A stretch of 64,000 nucleotides of DNA from Rhizobium sp. SL86. Its GTDB lineage: Bacteria > Pseudomonadota > Alphaproteobacteria > Rhizobiales > Rhizobiaceae. The position numbers and the translations under genes are program-made. Positions 38,768 to 49,314 of the stretch are shown piece after piece. The stretch covers positions 1,866,001 through 1,930,000 of the forward strand of contig NZ_JAPPRJ010000001.1 of NCBI RefSeq assembly GCF_026672545.1, written 5' to 3'. The notes under the pieces are model-generated. The model did no database searches. It was not told the origin of the DNA and worked only from the letters and a program-made list of their open reading frames with translations. How positions within the stretch are numbered: the first letter of the stretch is position 1; each line of letters opens with the position of its first letter.

Positions 38768-39691
38768 ATGCAACGCCGTGAATCGATGTCTTCGATCGGA
38801 CACCTGGCTCAGTCCATAGCGCTCATTTCCCAGGGCAATCCGGGGCATATCGTTGATACGCTGATTGCCGAGCGCGGCACACGGATCGTCAAACATCCGT
38901 TGTGGCCCCTGATGCGGCCTTTCCTGTATTCGTTGCTGCGCTACAGCAGCGCCATCCGTTTTACCGATAGTATCGAAGGCCTTTCGGGTTTCGAATCCTT
39001 CTCCTATCTCAGCGATCTGCTGAAACTCGAGATCCGGGTGCGCAATGCCGAGCGCATCCCGACATCGGGTGGCTTTATTCTTGTCAGCAATCACCCGACG
39101 GGCATTGCCGATGGCGTCGCGGTCTTTGATCTCCTGAAGGATCGCCGGCCGGACATGATGTTCTTTGCCAACCGGGATGCGGTGCGGGTGAACCCGCGCT
39201 TTTCCGAAATGATCATTCCGGTGGAATGGCGCGAGGAGCACAAAACGAAGCTGAAGGCGCGCGAAACGCTGCGGCTGACGAATCACGCGGTTGAGACCGG
39301 CAAGGTGACGGTGCTGTTTCCCTCCGGCCGCATCGCCTATTGGGACAATGGCTGCTTGAACGAGCGGCCGTGGAAGACCTCTGCCGTCAGCCTGGCGCGC
39401 AAATACAATCTGCCGATCCTGCCGATGCACATGACGGCCCGCAATTCCGGCCTGTTCTACTGGTTCGCCAAGTGGTCCACCGAACTGCGCGACATGACCG
39501 TCTTTTATGAACTGTTGAACAAGAAGGGTGACCTGTTCGACTTTTCGATCGGCCAGATGATTTCGCCGGACGAGCTGGATGGAGATCCGGCTCTGGTGAC
39601 CCGCGCGCTGGAACGGCATACCGTGTTCGAGCTTGCCGAAAACCCGGATGCGCGGTTCCAGTTCGCTGATAACCTGCAGTCCGCGGCCTGA
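38768..39691 (+). CDS. Lysophospholipid acyltransferase-like protein (PlsC fold)
   Basis: A 307-residue acyltransferase. SNHPTGIADG (about 107-116) stands at the place of the NHxxxxD catalytic motif, with His109 and Asp115, one residue further apart than the usual HX4D. FPSGRIAYW and LPILPMHMTARN match later blocks. It probably acylates a lysolipid, possibly for phospholipid or ornithine-lipid synthesis, but the acceptor cannot be read. The ATG at 38768 has GGGAG 5 bases upstream. It diverges from xerC and precedes priA by 43 bases. Confidence 0.82.
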   Translation: MQRRESMSSIGHLAQSIALISQGNPGHIVDTLIAERGTRIVKHPLWPLMRPFLYSLLRYSSAIRFTDSIEGLSGFESFSYLSDLLKLEIRVRNAERIPTSGGFILVSNHPTGIADGVAVFDLLKDRRPDMMFFANRDAVRVNPRFSEMIIPVEWREEHKTKLKARETLRLTNHAVETGKVTVLFPSGRIAYWDNGCLNERPWKTSAVSLARKYNLPILPMHMTARNSGLFYWFAKWSTELRDMTVFYELLNKKGDLFDFSIGQMISPDELDGDPALVTRALERHTVFELAENPDARFQFADNLQSAA

Positions 39692-39734
39692 TTCCGGTTC
39701 CCTTTCGGTCCGCCTCGGGGCATGGTCCCGCTCC

Positions 39735-41954
39735 ATGGGAAAAGATTCGTCCGATCTGTTTGGCGCCCTGTTCGATCCGCCGTCGACGAACCGCGTCGTG
39801 CCGGTTCTGGTGCCGCTGCCGGTGCCGGAAGCCTATAGTTATGCCGTGCCGGAGACGATGGCGGTGGAGCCAGGCTCCGTCGTGCAGGTGCCGCTCGGTC
39901 CCCGCCAGGTGATCGGCGTCGTCTGGGACGGCGAGGACGATCCCCGTATCGACCCGAAGAAGCTGCGGCCGATCACCCAGGTCTTCGATTGCCCGCCCTT
40001 GACGCGCGAGATGCGCAATTTTGTCGATTGGGTCGCCTCCTACACGCTCTCGCCGCCCGGTCTCGTGGCGCGCATGGCGGTGCGGGCGCCGGCGGCCCTG
40101 GAGCCGGAGCCGATGGTCGAGGCACTGCGTTACCGTGGCGGCGAGCCGGATCGCATCACACCGGCGCGTGCCCGCGTGCTCGATCTGGTGCGCGATGAGA
40201 TCCCCTTCACCCGCAGCGGGCTGTCGCATGCGGCGGGTGTCTCGCTCAGCGTCATTGACGGGCTGGTGAAACAGGGCCTGTTCGAATCGGTCTTCCTGCC
40301 GCCTCCGCCGGTGGTGGCGGCGCCCGATCCGGATTATGTCGCGCCCCGCATCGAAGGACCACAGAAGCAGGCGGCCTCCGAAATCATCGAAGCGATGCAG
40401 ACCGGCGGTTTTTCCGCCTCGCTGATCGACGGCGTCACCGGATCGGGCAAGACGGAGGTCTATTTCGAGGCGATTGCCGAAGCGCTGCGGCGGGGTAAGC
40501 AGGTGCTGATCCTGTTGCCGGAAATCGCATTGACGGCAAGTTTCCTCGAGCGCTTCCAGGACCGGTTCGGGGCGAAACCCGCCGAATGGCATTCCGATCT
40601 CGCGCCGCGCATGCGCGAGAAGGTGTGGCGCGGGGTGGTGACGGGCGAGGTGCGGGTGGTGGCCGGCGCGCGCTCCGCGCTTTTCCTGCCCTTCGAAGAA
40701 CTCGGCCTCATCGTCGTCGATGAAGAGCATGACCCGGCCTACAAACAGGAGGACCGGGTCTTCTACAATGCCCGCGACATGGCGGTGGTCAGGGCCCGGA
40801 TCGGCTCCTTCCCCATCGTTCTCGTCTCGGCGACACCTTCGGTGGAGAGCCAGGTGAATGGCCAGAGCGGGCGTTATCATCTCGTCCATCTGCCGACGCG
40901 ATTCGGCGAGGCGGCGATGCCCGATCTTCATCTTGTCGACATGCGCCGCCATCCGCCGGAGCGCGGCGGTTTCCTGTCCCCGGTCATGCTGCGGGCGGTC
41001 AAGAAGACGATCGAGAAGGGGGAGCAGGCGCTGCTCTTCCTCAATCGGCGCGGTTATGCGCCGCTCACGCTCTGCCGTGTCTGCGGCCACCGGTTCCAGT
41101 GCCCGCAATGCTCCAGCTGGCTGGTCGAACACCGGTTCAAGGAGCAGATCCAGTGCCATCAGTGCGGTTATTCGGAAAAGACGCCGGAAGCCTGCCCGGA
41201 ATGCGGCACCTTTGACCATCTGGTCGCCTGCGGACCGGGCGTGGAACGGATTGCCGAGGAGGTGGAGAAACATTTTCCCGAGGCGCGCACCATCGTCATG
41301 TCGTCGGATCTGCTTGGCGGGGTCAAACGCCTGCGGCTGGAGCTTGAGGCGATTGCCAAGGGCGAGGCGGACATCGTCATCGGCACGCAGCTCGTTGCCA
41401 AGGGGCATAACTTCCCGCTGATGACGCTGGTCGGCATTGTCGATGCCGATCTCGGTCTGGCAAACGGCGATCCGCGTGCCGCCGAACGGACCTTCCAACT
41501 CTTGAGCCAGGTGACAGGCCGCGCCGGGCGAACCGGTCTGAAAAGCCATGGCCTGCTGCAAACCTACCAGCCGCAGCATCCGGTGATGCAGGCGATCGTC
41601 TCCGGTGATGCGTCCGCTTTCTACGAGCGCGAGATCGGCGAACGGGAAAAGGCACTTCTGCCGCCCTTCGGGCGCCTCGCCTCGATCATCGTCTCGGCCG
41701 ATACGCGCGTGGATGCCGAAACCCATGCCCGCGGCCTGCGGGCGGCGGCGCCGAAGGTCAGCGGCATTTCCGTGCTCGGCCCGGCCGAAGCGCCGCTGGC
41801 GCTGGTGCGCGGGCGCCACCGGTTTCGCCTTCTTGTGCACGGACGGCGCAACAGCGACATGCAAGCCTATCTGCGCAGCATGCTGGCCGCCGGGCCGAAG
41901 GTGCGCGGTACGGTGCATGTCCAACTGGATGTCGATCCGCAAAGCTTCCTTTGA
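39735..41954 (+). CDS. priA: Primosomal protein N' (replication restart helicase PriA)
   Basis: A 739-residue superfamily 2 helicase that reloads the replisome at stalled forks. Walker A is DGVTGSGKTEVYFEA, Walker B IVVDEEHDPAYKQ. Zinc-binding cysteines are in CRVCGHRFQCPQC and CHQCGYSEK...CPECG. Late helicase motifs include GTQLVAKGHNFP and QVTGRAGRT. The N-terminal DNA-binding domain has VPLPVPEAYSYAVPE. The start at 39735 gives a normal length; the longer frame overlaps the upstream gene. Confidence 0.97.
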   Translation: MGKDSSDLFGALFDPPSTNRVVPVLVPLPVPEAYSYAVPETMAVEPGSVVQVPLGPRQVIGVVWDGEDDPRIDPKKLRPITQVFDCPPLTREMRNFVDWVASYTLSPPGLVARMAVRAPAALEPEPMVEALRYRGGEPDRITPARARVLDLVRDEIPFTRSGLSHAAGVSLSVIDGLVKQGLFESVFLPPPPVVAAPDPDYVAPRIEGPQKQAASEIIEAMQTGGFSASLIDGVTGSGKTEVYFEAIAEALRRGKQVLILLPEIALTASFLERFQDRFGAKPAEWHSDLAPRMREKVWRGVVTGEVRVVAGARSALFLPFEELGLIVVDEEHDPAYKQEDRVFYNARDMAVVRARIGSFPIVLVSATPSVESQVNGQSGRYHLVHLPTRFGEAAMPDLHLVDMRRHPPERGGFLSPVMLRAVKKTIEKGEQALLFLNRRGYAPLTLCRVCGHRFQCPQCSSWLVEHRFKEQIQCHQCGYSEKTPEACPECGTFDHLVACGPGVERIAEEVEKHFPEARTIVMSSDLLGGVKRLRLELEAIAKGEADIVIGTQLVAKGHNFPLMTLVGIVDADLGLANGDPRAAERTFQLLSQVTGRAGRTGLKSHGLLQTYQPQHPVMQAIVSGDASAFYEREIGEREKALLPPFGRLASIIVSADTRVDAETHARGLRAAAPKVSGISVLGPAEAPLALVRGRHRFRLLVHGRRNSDMQAYLRSMLAAGPKVRGTVHVQLDVDPQSFL

Positions 41955-42012
41955 GAATCACCTTGCGGCTGCTATGGCGGGCGAAACGCCAATCTCTCGA
42001 ACAGGATCGGGC

Positions 42013-42396
42013 ATGGATCTCTATTTTCCCACCGAACTTCCCGAACAGCTGGCCTTTTTCGGCGCCGGCGCCACTGCGCTGATCGGGCTTCTGTTGTTCC
42101 TGTTGCCGGGCCAGGCCCTGAAGCTTGGTGGCTTCAGTGTCGGTGAGGTGACTGCCGATGGTTATGCCGGCGTGCGCTCCACGGGCGGCAGCTACCTGGG
42201 GCTCGGTCTGACGGCTCTTCTTCTCGCCCAGGACTGGCTGTACCTGGCGGTCGGCGCGGCCATGGGTCTCTCGGCGCTCGGTCGGCTGATTGCGGTCGTC
42301 GCCGATCGCGGTGCGACTGCCCGAAATCTGGGACTGATGCTGCTGCAGGTTGCAATTGCGGCGCTGCCGCTCGGTTACGTGCTGGGTTACTTCTGA
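42013..42396 (+). CDS. DUF4345-like small membrane protein
   Basis: A 127-residue protein with four hydrophobic segments (about 12-30, 55-72, 76-92 and 103-125) and the short motif AGVRSTGGSYLGLGL. It resembles the DUF4345-type inner-membrane proteins found next to priA or atp genes in rhizobia. No function is known. It follows priA by 58 bases in the same direction. Confidence 0.75.
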   Translation: MDLYFPTELPEQLAFFGAGATALIGLLLFLLPGQALKLGGFSVGEVTADGYAGVRSTGGSYLGLGLTALLLAQDWLYLAVGAAMGLSALGRLIAVVADRGATARNLGLMLLQVAIAALPLGYVLGYF

Positions 42397-42653
42397 TCCG
42401 GCAGACGGCAGCCCGCCCCGGCGCGGGCGGGATTCGTCTAAGGAATGACACAAAATCGTTTAAAGCCTTTGCAGTTAAGGCTCTTTCAGGGGTTACGCGT
42501 GTTGCGAGTCCCTACGTCCTATGCTAGACGAACCGCGAATTTCGGAAACAGGTTGAGGCCTGCCTCTCCCCGAATTGTGAAATAGAAGCAGATTCAAGTC
42601 TTTGCCTGACTCGGGGGAGTTGGTCGGCGGCTTGGGTGAAAATCAGGGAAATT

Positions 42654-43220
42654 GTGCCCGTGGCAGACACATCCCAGCAGACATCCGGCGTAGCAGAACG
42701 TTACGCTTTGTCGCTTTTTGAGCTGGCGCTCGAAGCGAATGTCCTTGATCAGGTGCGTGCCGATCTCGATGGCTTCCAGGCCATGATCGATGAGAGCGAC
42801 GACCTGAAGCGACTGATCGCAAGCCCGGTGTTTTCGGCGGACGAACAGTCGCGTGCGGTTTCGGCTCTCGCCGAAAAGGCCGGCATCAAGGGTGTCGTTG
42901 CAAACTTCCTCAAGGTTGTTGCCGGCAATCGCCGCCTGTTCGCGCTGCCGGGCATGATCCGCGCTTACCGCGAGATCCTCGCCCGCCATCGTGGCGAAGT
43001 TACCGCCGAGGTCACCTCGGCGCATGCGCTGTCTCCGGCGCAGGAAGATGAACTGAAGTCGGCGCTGAAGGGCGTAACCGGCAAGGACGTCGCCATCGAC
43101 GTGTCTGTCGACCCTTCGATCCTCGGTGGCCTGATCGTCAAGGTCGGCTCCCGTCAGATCGATACGTCTCTCCGCACCAAACTTTCCACCCTTAAGCTTG
43201 CACTGAAAGAGGTTGGCTGA
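42654..43220 (+). CDS. atpH: ATP synthase F1 delta subunit
   Basis: A 188-residue OSCP/delta subunit that joins the F1 head to the peripheral stalk. The N-terminal [16 protein letters not shown] and the C-terminal [25 protein letters not shown] are the family signatures. The start is a GTG at 42654 with AGGGA 4 bases upstream, giving the expected MPVADTSQ. An ATG at 42636 would add 6 residues. It is the first gene of atpHAGDC, after a 257-base upstream region that should hold the promoter; F0 genes are not in this window. Confidence 0.96.
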   Translation: MPVADTSQQTSGVAERYALSLFELALEANVLDQVRADLDGFQAMIDESDDLKRLIASPVFSADEQSRAVSALAEKAGIKGVVANFLKVVAGNRRLFALPGMIRAYREILARHRGEVTAEVTSAHALSPAQEDELKSALKGVTGKDVAIDVSVDPSILGGLIVKVGSRQIDTSLRTKLSTLKLALKEVG

Positions 43221-44749
43221 TGGATATCCGCGCCGCGGAAATTTCCGCAATTCTCAAAGATCAAATCAAGAACTTCGGCCAGGAGGCTGAGGTTTCCGAA
43301 GTCGGCCAGGTTCTCTCCGTTGGTGACGGTATCGCCCGCGTCTACGGTCTGGACAATGTTCAGGCCGGTGAAATGGTCGAGTTCCCGGGCGGCATCCGCG
43401 GTATGGCCCTCAACCTCGAATCCGACAATGTCGGCGTGGTTATCTTCGGTTCCGACCGTGACATCAAGGAAGGCGACACCGTCAAGCGGACTGGCGCCAT
43501 CGTGGACGTTCCGGTTGGTCCGGAACTGCTCGGCCGCGTTGTCGACGCGCTCGGCAACCCGATCGACGGCAAGGGCCCGATCAACGCGACCCGCCGTTCG
43601 CGCGTCGACGTGAAGGCTCCGGGCATCATCCCGCGCAAGTCGGTGCATGAGCCGATGTCGACCGGCCTCAAGGCCATCGACGCCCTCATCCCGGTTGGCC
43701 GTGGCCAGCGCGAGCTCGTCATCGGCGACCGTCAGACCGGCAAGACCGCCATCATCCTGGACAGCTTCCTCAACCAGAAGCCGATCCACGACAATGGCCC
43801 GGACAACGACAAGCTGTTCTGCGTGTATGTCGCTATCGGCCAGAAGCGTTCGACCGTTGCCCAGTTCGTGAAGGTTCTGGAAGAGCGTGGCGCGCTGCAG
43901 TACTCGATCGTTGTTGCCGCAACGGCTTCCGATCCGGCTCCGATGCAGTATCTCGCACCGTTCGCCGGTTGCGCGATGGGTGAATATTTCCGCGACAACG
44001 GTCAGCACGCCCTGATCGCCTATGATGACCTGTCCAAGCAGGCTGTCGCCTATCGTCAGATGTCGCTCCTGCTGCGCCGCCCGCCGGGCCGCGAAGCTTA
44101 TCCGGGCGACGTTTTCTACCTGCACTCGCGTCTCCTCGAGCGCGCCGCAAAGCTCTCCGACGAGCGTGGCGCCGGTTCGCTGACGGCTCTGCCGGTCATC
44201 GAAACCCAGGGTAACGACGTGTCGGCCTTCATTCCTACCAACGTAATCTCGATCACCGACGGCCAGATCTTCCTCGAAACCGACCTGTTCTACCAGGGCA
44301 TCCGCCCGGCCGTGAACGTGGGTCTCTCGGTTTCGCGCGTCGGTTCTGCTGCGCAGATCAAGGCGATGAAGCAGGTTGCCGGCTCGATCAAGGGTGAACT
44401 CGCTCAGTACCGCGAAATGGCGGCCTTTGCTCAGTTCGGTTCCGACCTCGACGCCTCCACGCAGCGCCTCCTGAACCGCGGTGCCCGCCTGACCGAACTT
44501 CTGAAGCAGCCGCAGTTCTCGCCGCTGAAGACGGAAGAACAGGTTTCGGTGATCTTCGCCGGCGTCAACGGCTACCTCGACAAGCTTCCGGTCGCTCAGG
44601 TCGGCAAGTTCGAACAGGGCCTGCTGAACTACCTGCGTACCGAAGGCAAGGCGATCCTCGACGCGATCCGCACCGAAAAGCAGCTCTCGGATGATACCCG
44701 TGCGAAGCTGAAGTCGGCTCTGGACGCATTCTCCAAGACCTTCGCCTGA
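43220..44749 (+). CDS. atpA: ATP synthase F1 alpha subunit
   Basis: A 509-residue non-catalytic nucleotide-binding subunit. The P-loop is [10 protein letters not shown], and the family signature [14 protein letters not shown] is present. The N-terminal [19 protein letters not shown] is the normal opening. The ATG overlaps the atpH stop by one base (TGATG), so translation is coupled. Full length. Confidence 0.99.
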   Translation: MDIRAAEISAILKDQIKNFGQEAEVSEVGQVLSVGDGIARVYGLDNVQAGEMVEFPGGIRGMALNLESDNVGVVIFGSDRDIKEGDTVKRTGAIVDVPVGPELLGRVVDALGNPIDGKGPINATRRSRVDVKAPGIIPRKSVHEPMSTGLKAIDALIPVGRGQRELVIGDRQTGKTAIILDSFLNQKPIHDNGPDNDKLFCVYVAIGQKRSTVAQFVKVLEERGALQYSIVVAATASDPAPMQYLAPFAGCAMGEYFRDNGQHALIAYDDLSKQAVAYRQMSLLLRRPPGREAYPGDVFYLHSRLLERAAKLSDERGAGSLTALPVIETQGNDVSAFIPTNVISITDGQIFLETDLFYQGIRPAVNVGLSVSRVGSAAQIKAMKQVAGSIKGELAQYREMAAFAQFGSDLDASTQRLLNRGARLTELLKQPQFSPLKTEEQVSVIFAGVNGYLDKLPVAQVGKFEQGLLNYLRTEGKAILDAIRTEKQLSDDTRAKLKSALDAFSKTFA

Positions 44750-44776
44750 ACGGAAAAGCTCAAGGACCGATAACGG

Positions 44777-45655
44777 ATGCCTTCACTTAAGGATCTGAAA
44801 AACCGGATCGCCTCCGTCAAGGCGACGCAGAAGATCACCAAGGCGATGAAAATGGTCGCCGCGGCGAAGCTGCGCCGTGCGCAGGAGGCCGCCGAAGCGG
44901 CGCGTCCTTATGCGGAACGGATGAACCGCGTTCTCGCCAGCCTCAGCGCTGCCAATGCTGAAAATGCAGAGGCACCGCTGCTCCTGAGGGGCACCGGCCA
45001 GAACCAGACCCATCTTCTGATCGTTGCGACCGGCGAGCGCGGCCTGGCGGGGGGCTTCAACTCCTCCATCATCCGCCTTGCCCGTGACCACGCGCTGAAG
45101 CTTCTCGCGGAAGGCAAGACCGTCAAGATCCTGACCGTCGGCCGCAAGGGGAACGACATTCTGCGCCGCACTTTCCGCGAGAACATCGTGGATTACGTGA
45201 CGTTCCGCGAAGTCAAGCAGCTTGGCTTCGTGAACGCCAACGAGGTGGCGCAGAAGGTTCTGGCGCTGTTCAACGCCGGCGAGTTCGACGTCGCGACGCT
45301 GTTCTTTGCGCGCTTCCAGTCGGTGATCTCGCAAGTTGCGACAGCCCAGCAGATCATTCCGGCCAAGTTCGAACAGGAAGGCCAGCCGTCTTCGGCAGCT
45401 GCGCTTTACGAGTACGAGCCCAGCGAACAGGAAATTCTGGAAGACCTTCTGCCGCGCAACATCGCGGTGCAGATCTTCCGTGCGCTTCTTGAAAACAACG
45501 CTTCCTTCTACGGCGCGCAGATGTCCGCAATGGACAGTGCAACGCGCAACGCCGGCGAGATGATCAACAAGCTGACGCTGTCCTACAACCGCCAGCGTCA
45601 GGCGCAGATCACGAAGGAACTCATCGAAATCATTTCGGGCGCGGAAGCGCTCTGA
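44777..45655 (+). CDS. atpG: ATP synthase F1 gamma subunit
   Basis: A 292-residue rotor shaft subunit: [36 protein letters not shown] at the N-terminus begins the coiled coil, here quoted only in its outline; [12 protein letters not shown] is conserved, and [21 protein letters not shown] closes the second helix. It turns within the alpha-beta ring. The gene lies 27 bases after atpA and 27 before atpD. Confidence 0.98.
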   Translation: MPSLKDLKNRIASVKATQKITKAMKMVAAAKLRRAQEAAEAARPYAERMNRVLASLSAANAENAEAPLLLRGTGQNQTHLLIVATGERGLAGGFNSSIIRLARDHALKLLAEGKTVKILTVGRKGNDILRRTFRENIVDYVTFREVKQLGFVNANEVAQKVLALFNAGEFDVATLFFARFQSVISQVATAQQIIPAKFEQEGQPSSAAALYEYEPSEQEILEDLLPRNIAVQIFRALLENNASFYGAQMSAMDSATRNAGEMINKLTLSYNRQRQAQITKELIEIISGAEAL

Positions 45656-45676
45656 AGGCCCAGAGAAGAAGGGTAA

Positions 45677-47155
<1,479 letters not shown>

Positions 47156-47169
47156 TCCTAGACGGAACG

Positions 47170-47194
47170 GCGCCCGGATCTGCCGGGCGCTTTT
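47170..47194 (+). terminator. Terminator-like hairpin between atpD and atpC
   Basis: Perfect 8-base-pair GC-rich stem GCGCCCGG (47170-47177) / CCGGGCGC (47183-47190), a 5-base loop, then TTTT. It has the form of an intrinsic terminator but lies inside the operon, 38 bases before atpC, so it should be at most partly effective. Confidence 0.65.
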
Positions 47195-47228
47195 CCTTTC
47201 CGCATAACGCCCAAAGAAGTGGACCGTC

Positions 47229-47636
47229 ATGGCCGACTCTTTCGATTTTGAACTGGTTTCGCCCGAGCGCCTTCTCCTGTCGGAAAAGGTGACGGAAGTC
47301 GTGATCCCGGCGACGCTCGGTGAAATGACCGTGATGGCGAAACATGCGCCGACGATGACGACCATCAAGCCCGGTGTGGTGACGGTGAAGCTCGCATCCG
47401 GCGGCACCAAGAAATACGTCGTGTTCGGCGGGTTCGCAGACATTCTGCCGACCGGCTGCACGCTGCTCGCCGAATCGGCCGTGCCGCAGGACGAAGCCAA
47501 TCGTGACCTCCTGCAGCAGCGTATCGATGCGCTGCGCCAGGATATCTCGGATGCGCCGACCGATGAGCATCGCACGAAGCTCGAGCACATGCTGGCCGAT
47601 CTGACGCATCTCAATCATGCGGTTCTGCCCGGCTGA
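47229..47636 (+). CDS. atpC: ATP synthase F1 epsilon subunit
   Basis: A 135-residue subunit with an N-terminal beta domain (FDFELVSPERLLLSEKVTEV, GEMTVMAKHAPTMTTIKPG) and a C-terminal two-helix part (about 90-135). It regulates and couples F1 rotation. It is the last gene of the operon, after a 73-base gap containing a hairpin, and is followed by a bidirectional terminator. Confidence 0.97.
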   Translation: MADSFDFELVSPERLLLSEKVTEVVIPATLGEMTVMAKHAPTMTTIKPGVVTVKLASGGTKKYVVFGGFADILPTGCTLLAESAVPQDEANRDLLQQRIDALRQDISDAPTDEHRTKLEHMLADLTHLNHAVLPG

Positions 47637-47658
47637 TTGCTGCCGACCAATCTTTTGC

Positions 47659-47686
47659 AAAAGCCGGGCTTCGTGTCCGGCTTTTT
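47659..47686. terminator. Bidirectional terminator between atpC and the GMC gene
   Basis: Stem AAAAGCCGG (47659-47667) / CCGGCTTTT (47677-47685), with A-rich and T-rich flanks on the two sides so that it works in both directions. It separates the convergent atp and GMC transcripts. Confidence 0.85.
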
Positions 47687-47691
47687 CATGT

Positions 47692-49308
47692 TCAGGCATC
47701 TGCATCCTGAAGAATGAGGTCTGCGGCCTTTTCCGCCACCATCATGGTCGGTGCGTTGATGTTGCCCGCGGTGATGCTGGGAAACACCGAGGCGTCGGCA
47801 ATCCGCAGTCCCGCCACAGCATGAACTCGCAGACGCGCATCCACCACGGCGCGTGCCACTTCGGGCCCCATCGCGCAGGTGCCGCAGAGGTGGTAGATCG
47901 AGCCGCTGTTGTCGCGGAAATAATCCAGAAGCGCCGTGTCGCCGTTGATCGCCTGTGAGGGCGAGACTTCCGCATCCACCCAATCCGAAAGTGCGGCAGT
48001 CCCTGCCAGCCGGCGGATCAGCCGCATGCCGTCAAGGGCTTCAGCGACATCCTTGTCGGCCGAAAGATAGTTCGGCCGGATCAGCGGTTCGGCGGCCATG
48101 TTGGGCGAAACAAGCCGGATCTCGCCGCGGCTTTCCGGGCGGCAGGCGCTGAAGGCGATCAGGAAACCGGGATAGGGCTCCGGCAACAAGCCGGCTTTCG
48201 GATTATTGGGGATGCGATAGGAGAGGGGGTTGAAATAGATCTGGAGATTGGCGCGGTCCGCCGCCGGATTTCCCCTCAGGAAGCCGCCGGCCTGGTTGAC
48301 GCTCATGGCAAAAGGCCCCTTACGGGTGAGCATATATTGGGCGCCGAGCCAGGCCTTGCCCGCGAGCGAACCGAAGAGCCCGTTCAGCGTTGGCTTTTTT
48401 GAACGGTAATAGAAGCTCGCGCACAGATGATCCTGCAGGTTTTGCCCGATGGCCGGCAGGTGGCGTCTGACCGGTATCCCTAGTTGTTGCAGATGGTCTC
48501 CAGCTCCCAGCCCCGATCGTTGCAGGAGAAGCGGGGACTGAACGGCACCGGCCGACAGGATGACCTCGCGGCGCGCGTGGAACTGCCGCAACCGGCAATG
48601 CTGTGAAACCTCCACGCCGGTGACGCGACCCGTCTCGTCAAAAAGCAGTCGCTCAGCCAGCGCGTCTGTTTCCAGAACAAGGTTGGCACGCCGCAGCGCC
48701 GGCTTCAGATATTCGACCCCGGAATGGGAGCGGAACCCGTTACGGGTATTGATGTCGTAGACGCCGACGCCTTCCAGCGTCTCGCCGTTGAAATCGAGAT
48801 TCTGGGCAAAACCCAGTTCGGCCCCGGCGCGCAGAAAGGCCCGGCTGATCGGATGGATGCCGTCGCGCATCGGCGTGATGTGGATCGGGCCTTGGCCACC
48901 GTGCCATTCGCTTTCGCCGCGCTGATGGGTTTCGAGCTTGCGGAAAAAAGGCAGGACGTCGTCAAAACCCCAGCCGGGATTTCCCGCTGCCTGCCAGTCG
49001 TCGAAATCGGCGCGATCACCGCGCACATAGATCATGGCATTGATGGCGCCGGACCCACCGATCACCTTGCCGCGTGGCACGTAAAGGCGCCGGTTGTTCA
49101 GCTTCGGCTCCGGCGCGCTCCAATGCATCCAGTTGACCGCGGGGTTATGATAACTCTTTGCATAACCGACCGGGATTTTCAGCCAGAGCGAACGATCCTT
49201 GCCGCCGGCCTCGATCAGCAGAACTGAATACCGCCCGCTTTCCGACAGGCGGCTGGCGAGAATGCAGCCGGCGGAACCGGCACCCACCACGATGAAATCG
49301 ACCTCCAT
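47692..49308 (-). CDS. GMC family oxidoreductase (choline dehydrogenase-like)
   Basis: A 538-residue FAD enzyme. The FAD motif is VVGAGSAGCILASRL at residues 6-20. Also present are PRGKVIGGSGAINAMIYVRG, the second GMC signature in VILSAGAVQSPLLLQRSGLG, and the C-terminal active-site His/Asn pair in YHLCGTCAMG and AGNINAPTMMVAEKAA. It oxidises an alcohol or polyol, but the substrate is not fixed by sequence. BetA itself is less likely given the company of a sugar-acid dehydratase. It starts 6 bases after that gene, as last member of a LysR-controlled set. Confidence 0.88.
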   Translation of the reverse strand: MEVDFIVVGAGSAGCILASRLSESGRYSVLLIEAGGKDRSLWLKIPVGYAKSYHNPAVNWMHWSAPEPKLNNRRLYVPRGKVIGGSGAINAMIYVRGDRADFDDWQAAGNPGWGFDDVLPFFRKLETHQRGESEWHGGQGPIHITPMRDGIHPISRAFLRAGAELGFAQNLDFNGETLEGVGVYDINTRNGFRSHSGVEYLKPALRRANLVLETDALAERLLFDETGRVTGVEVSQHCRLRQFHARREVILSAGAVQSPLLLQRSGLGAGDHLQQLGIPVRRHLPAIGQNLQDHLCASFYYRSKKPTLNGLFGSLAGKAWLGAQYMLTRKGPFAMSVNQAGGFLRGNPAADRANLQIYFNPLSYRIPNNPKAGLLPEPYPGFLIAFSACRPESRGEIRLVSPNMAAEPLIRPNYLSADKDVAEALDGMRLIRRLAGTAALSDWVDAEVSPSQAINGDTALLDYFRDNSGSIYHLCGTCAMGPEVARAVVDARLRVHAVAGLRIADASVFPSITAGNINAPTMMVAEKAADLILQDADA

Positions 49309-49314
49309 CGTGTG

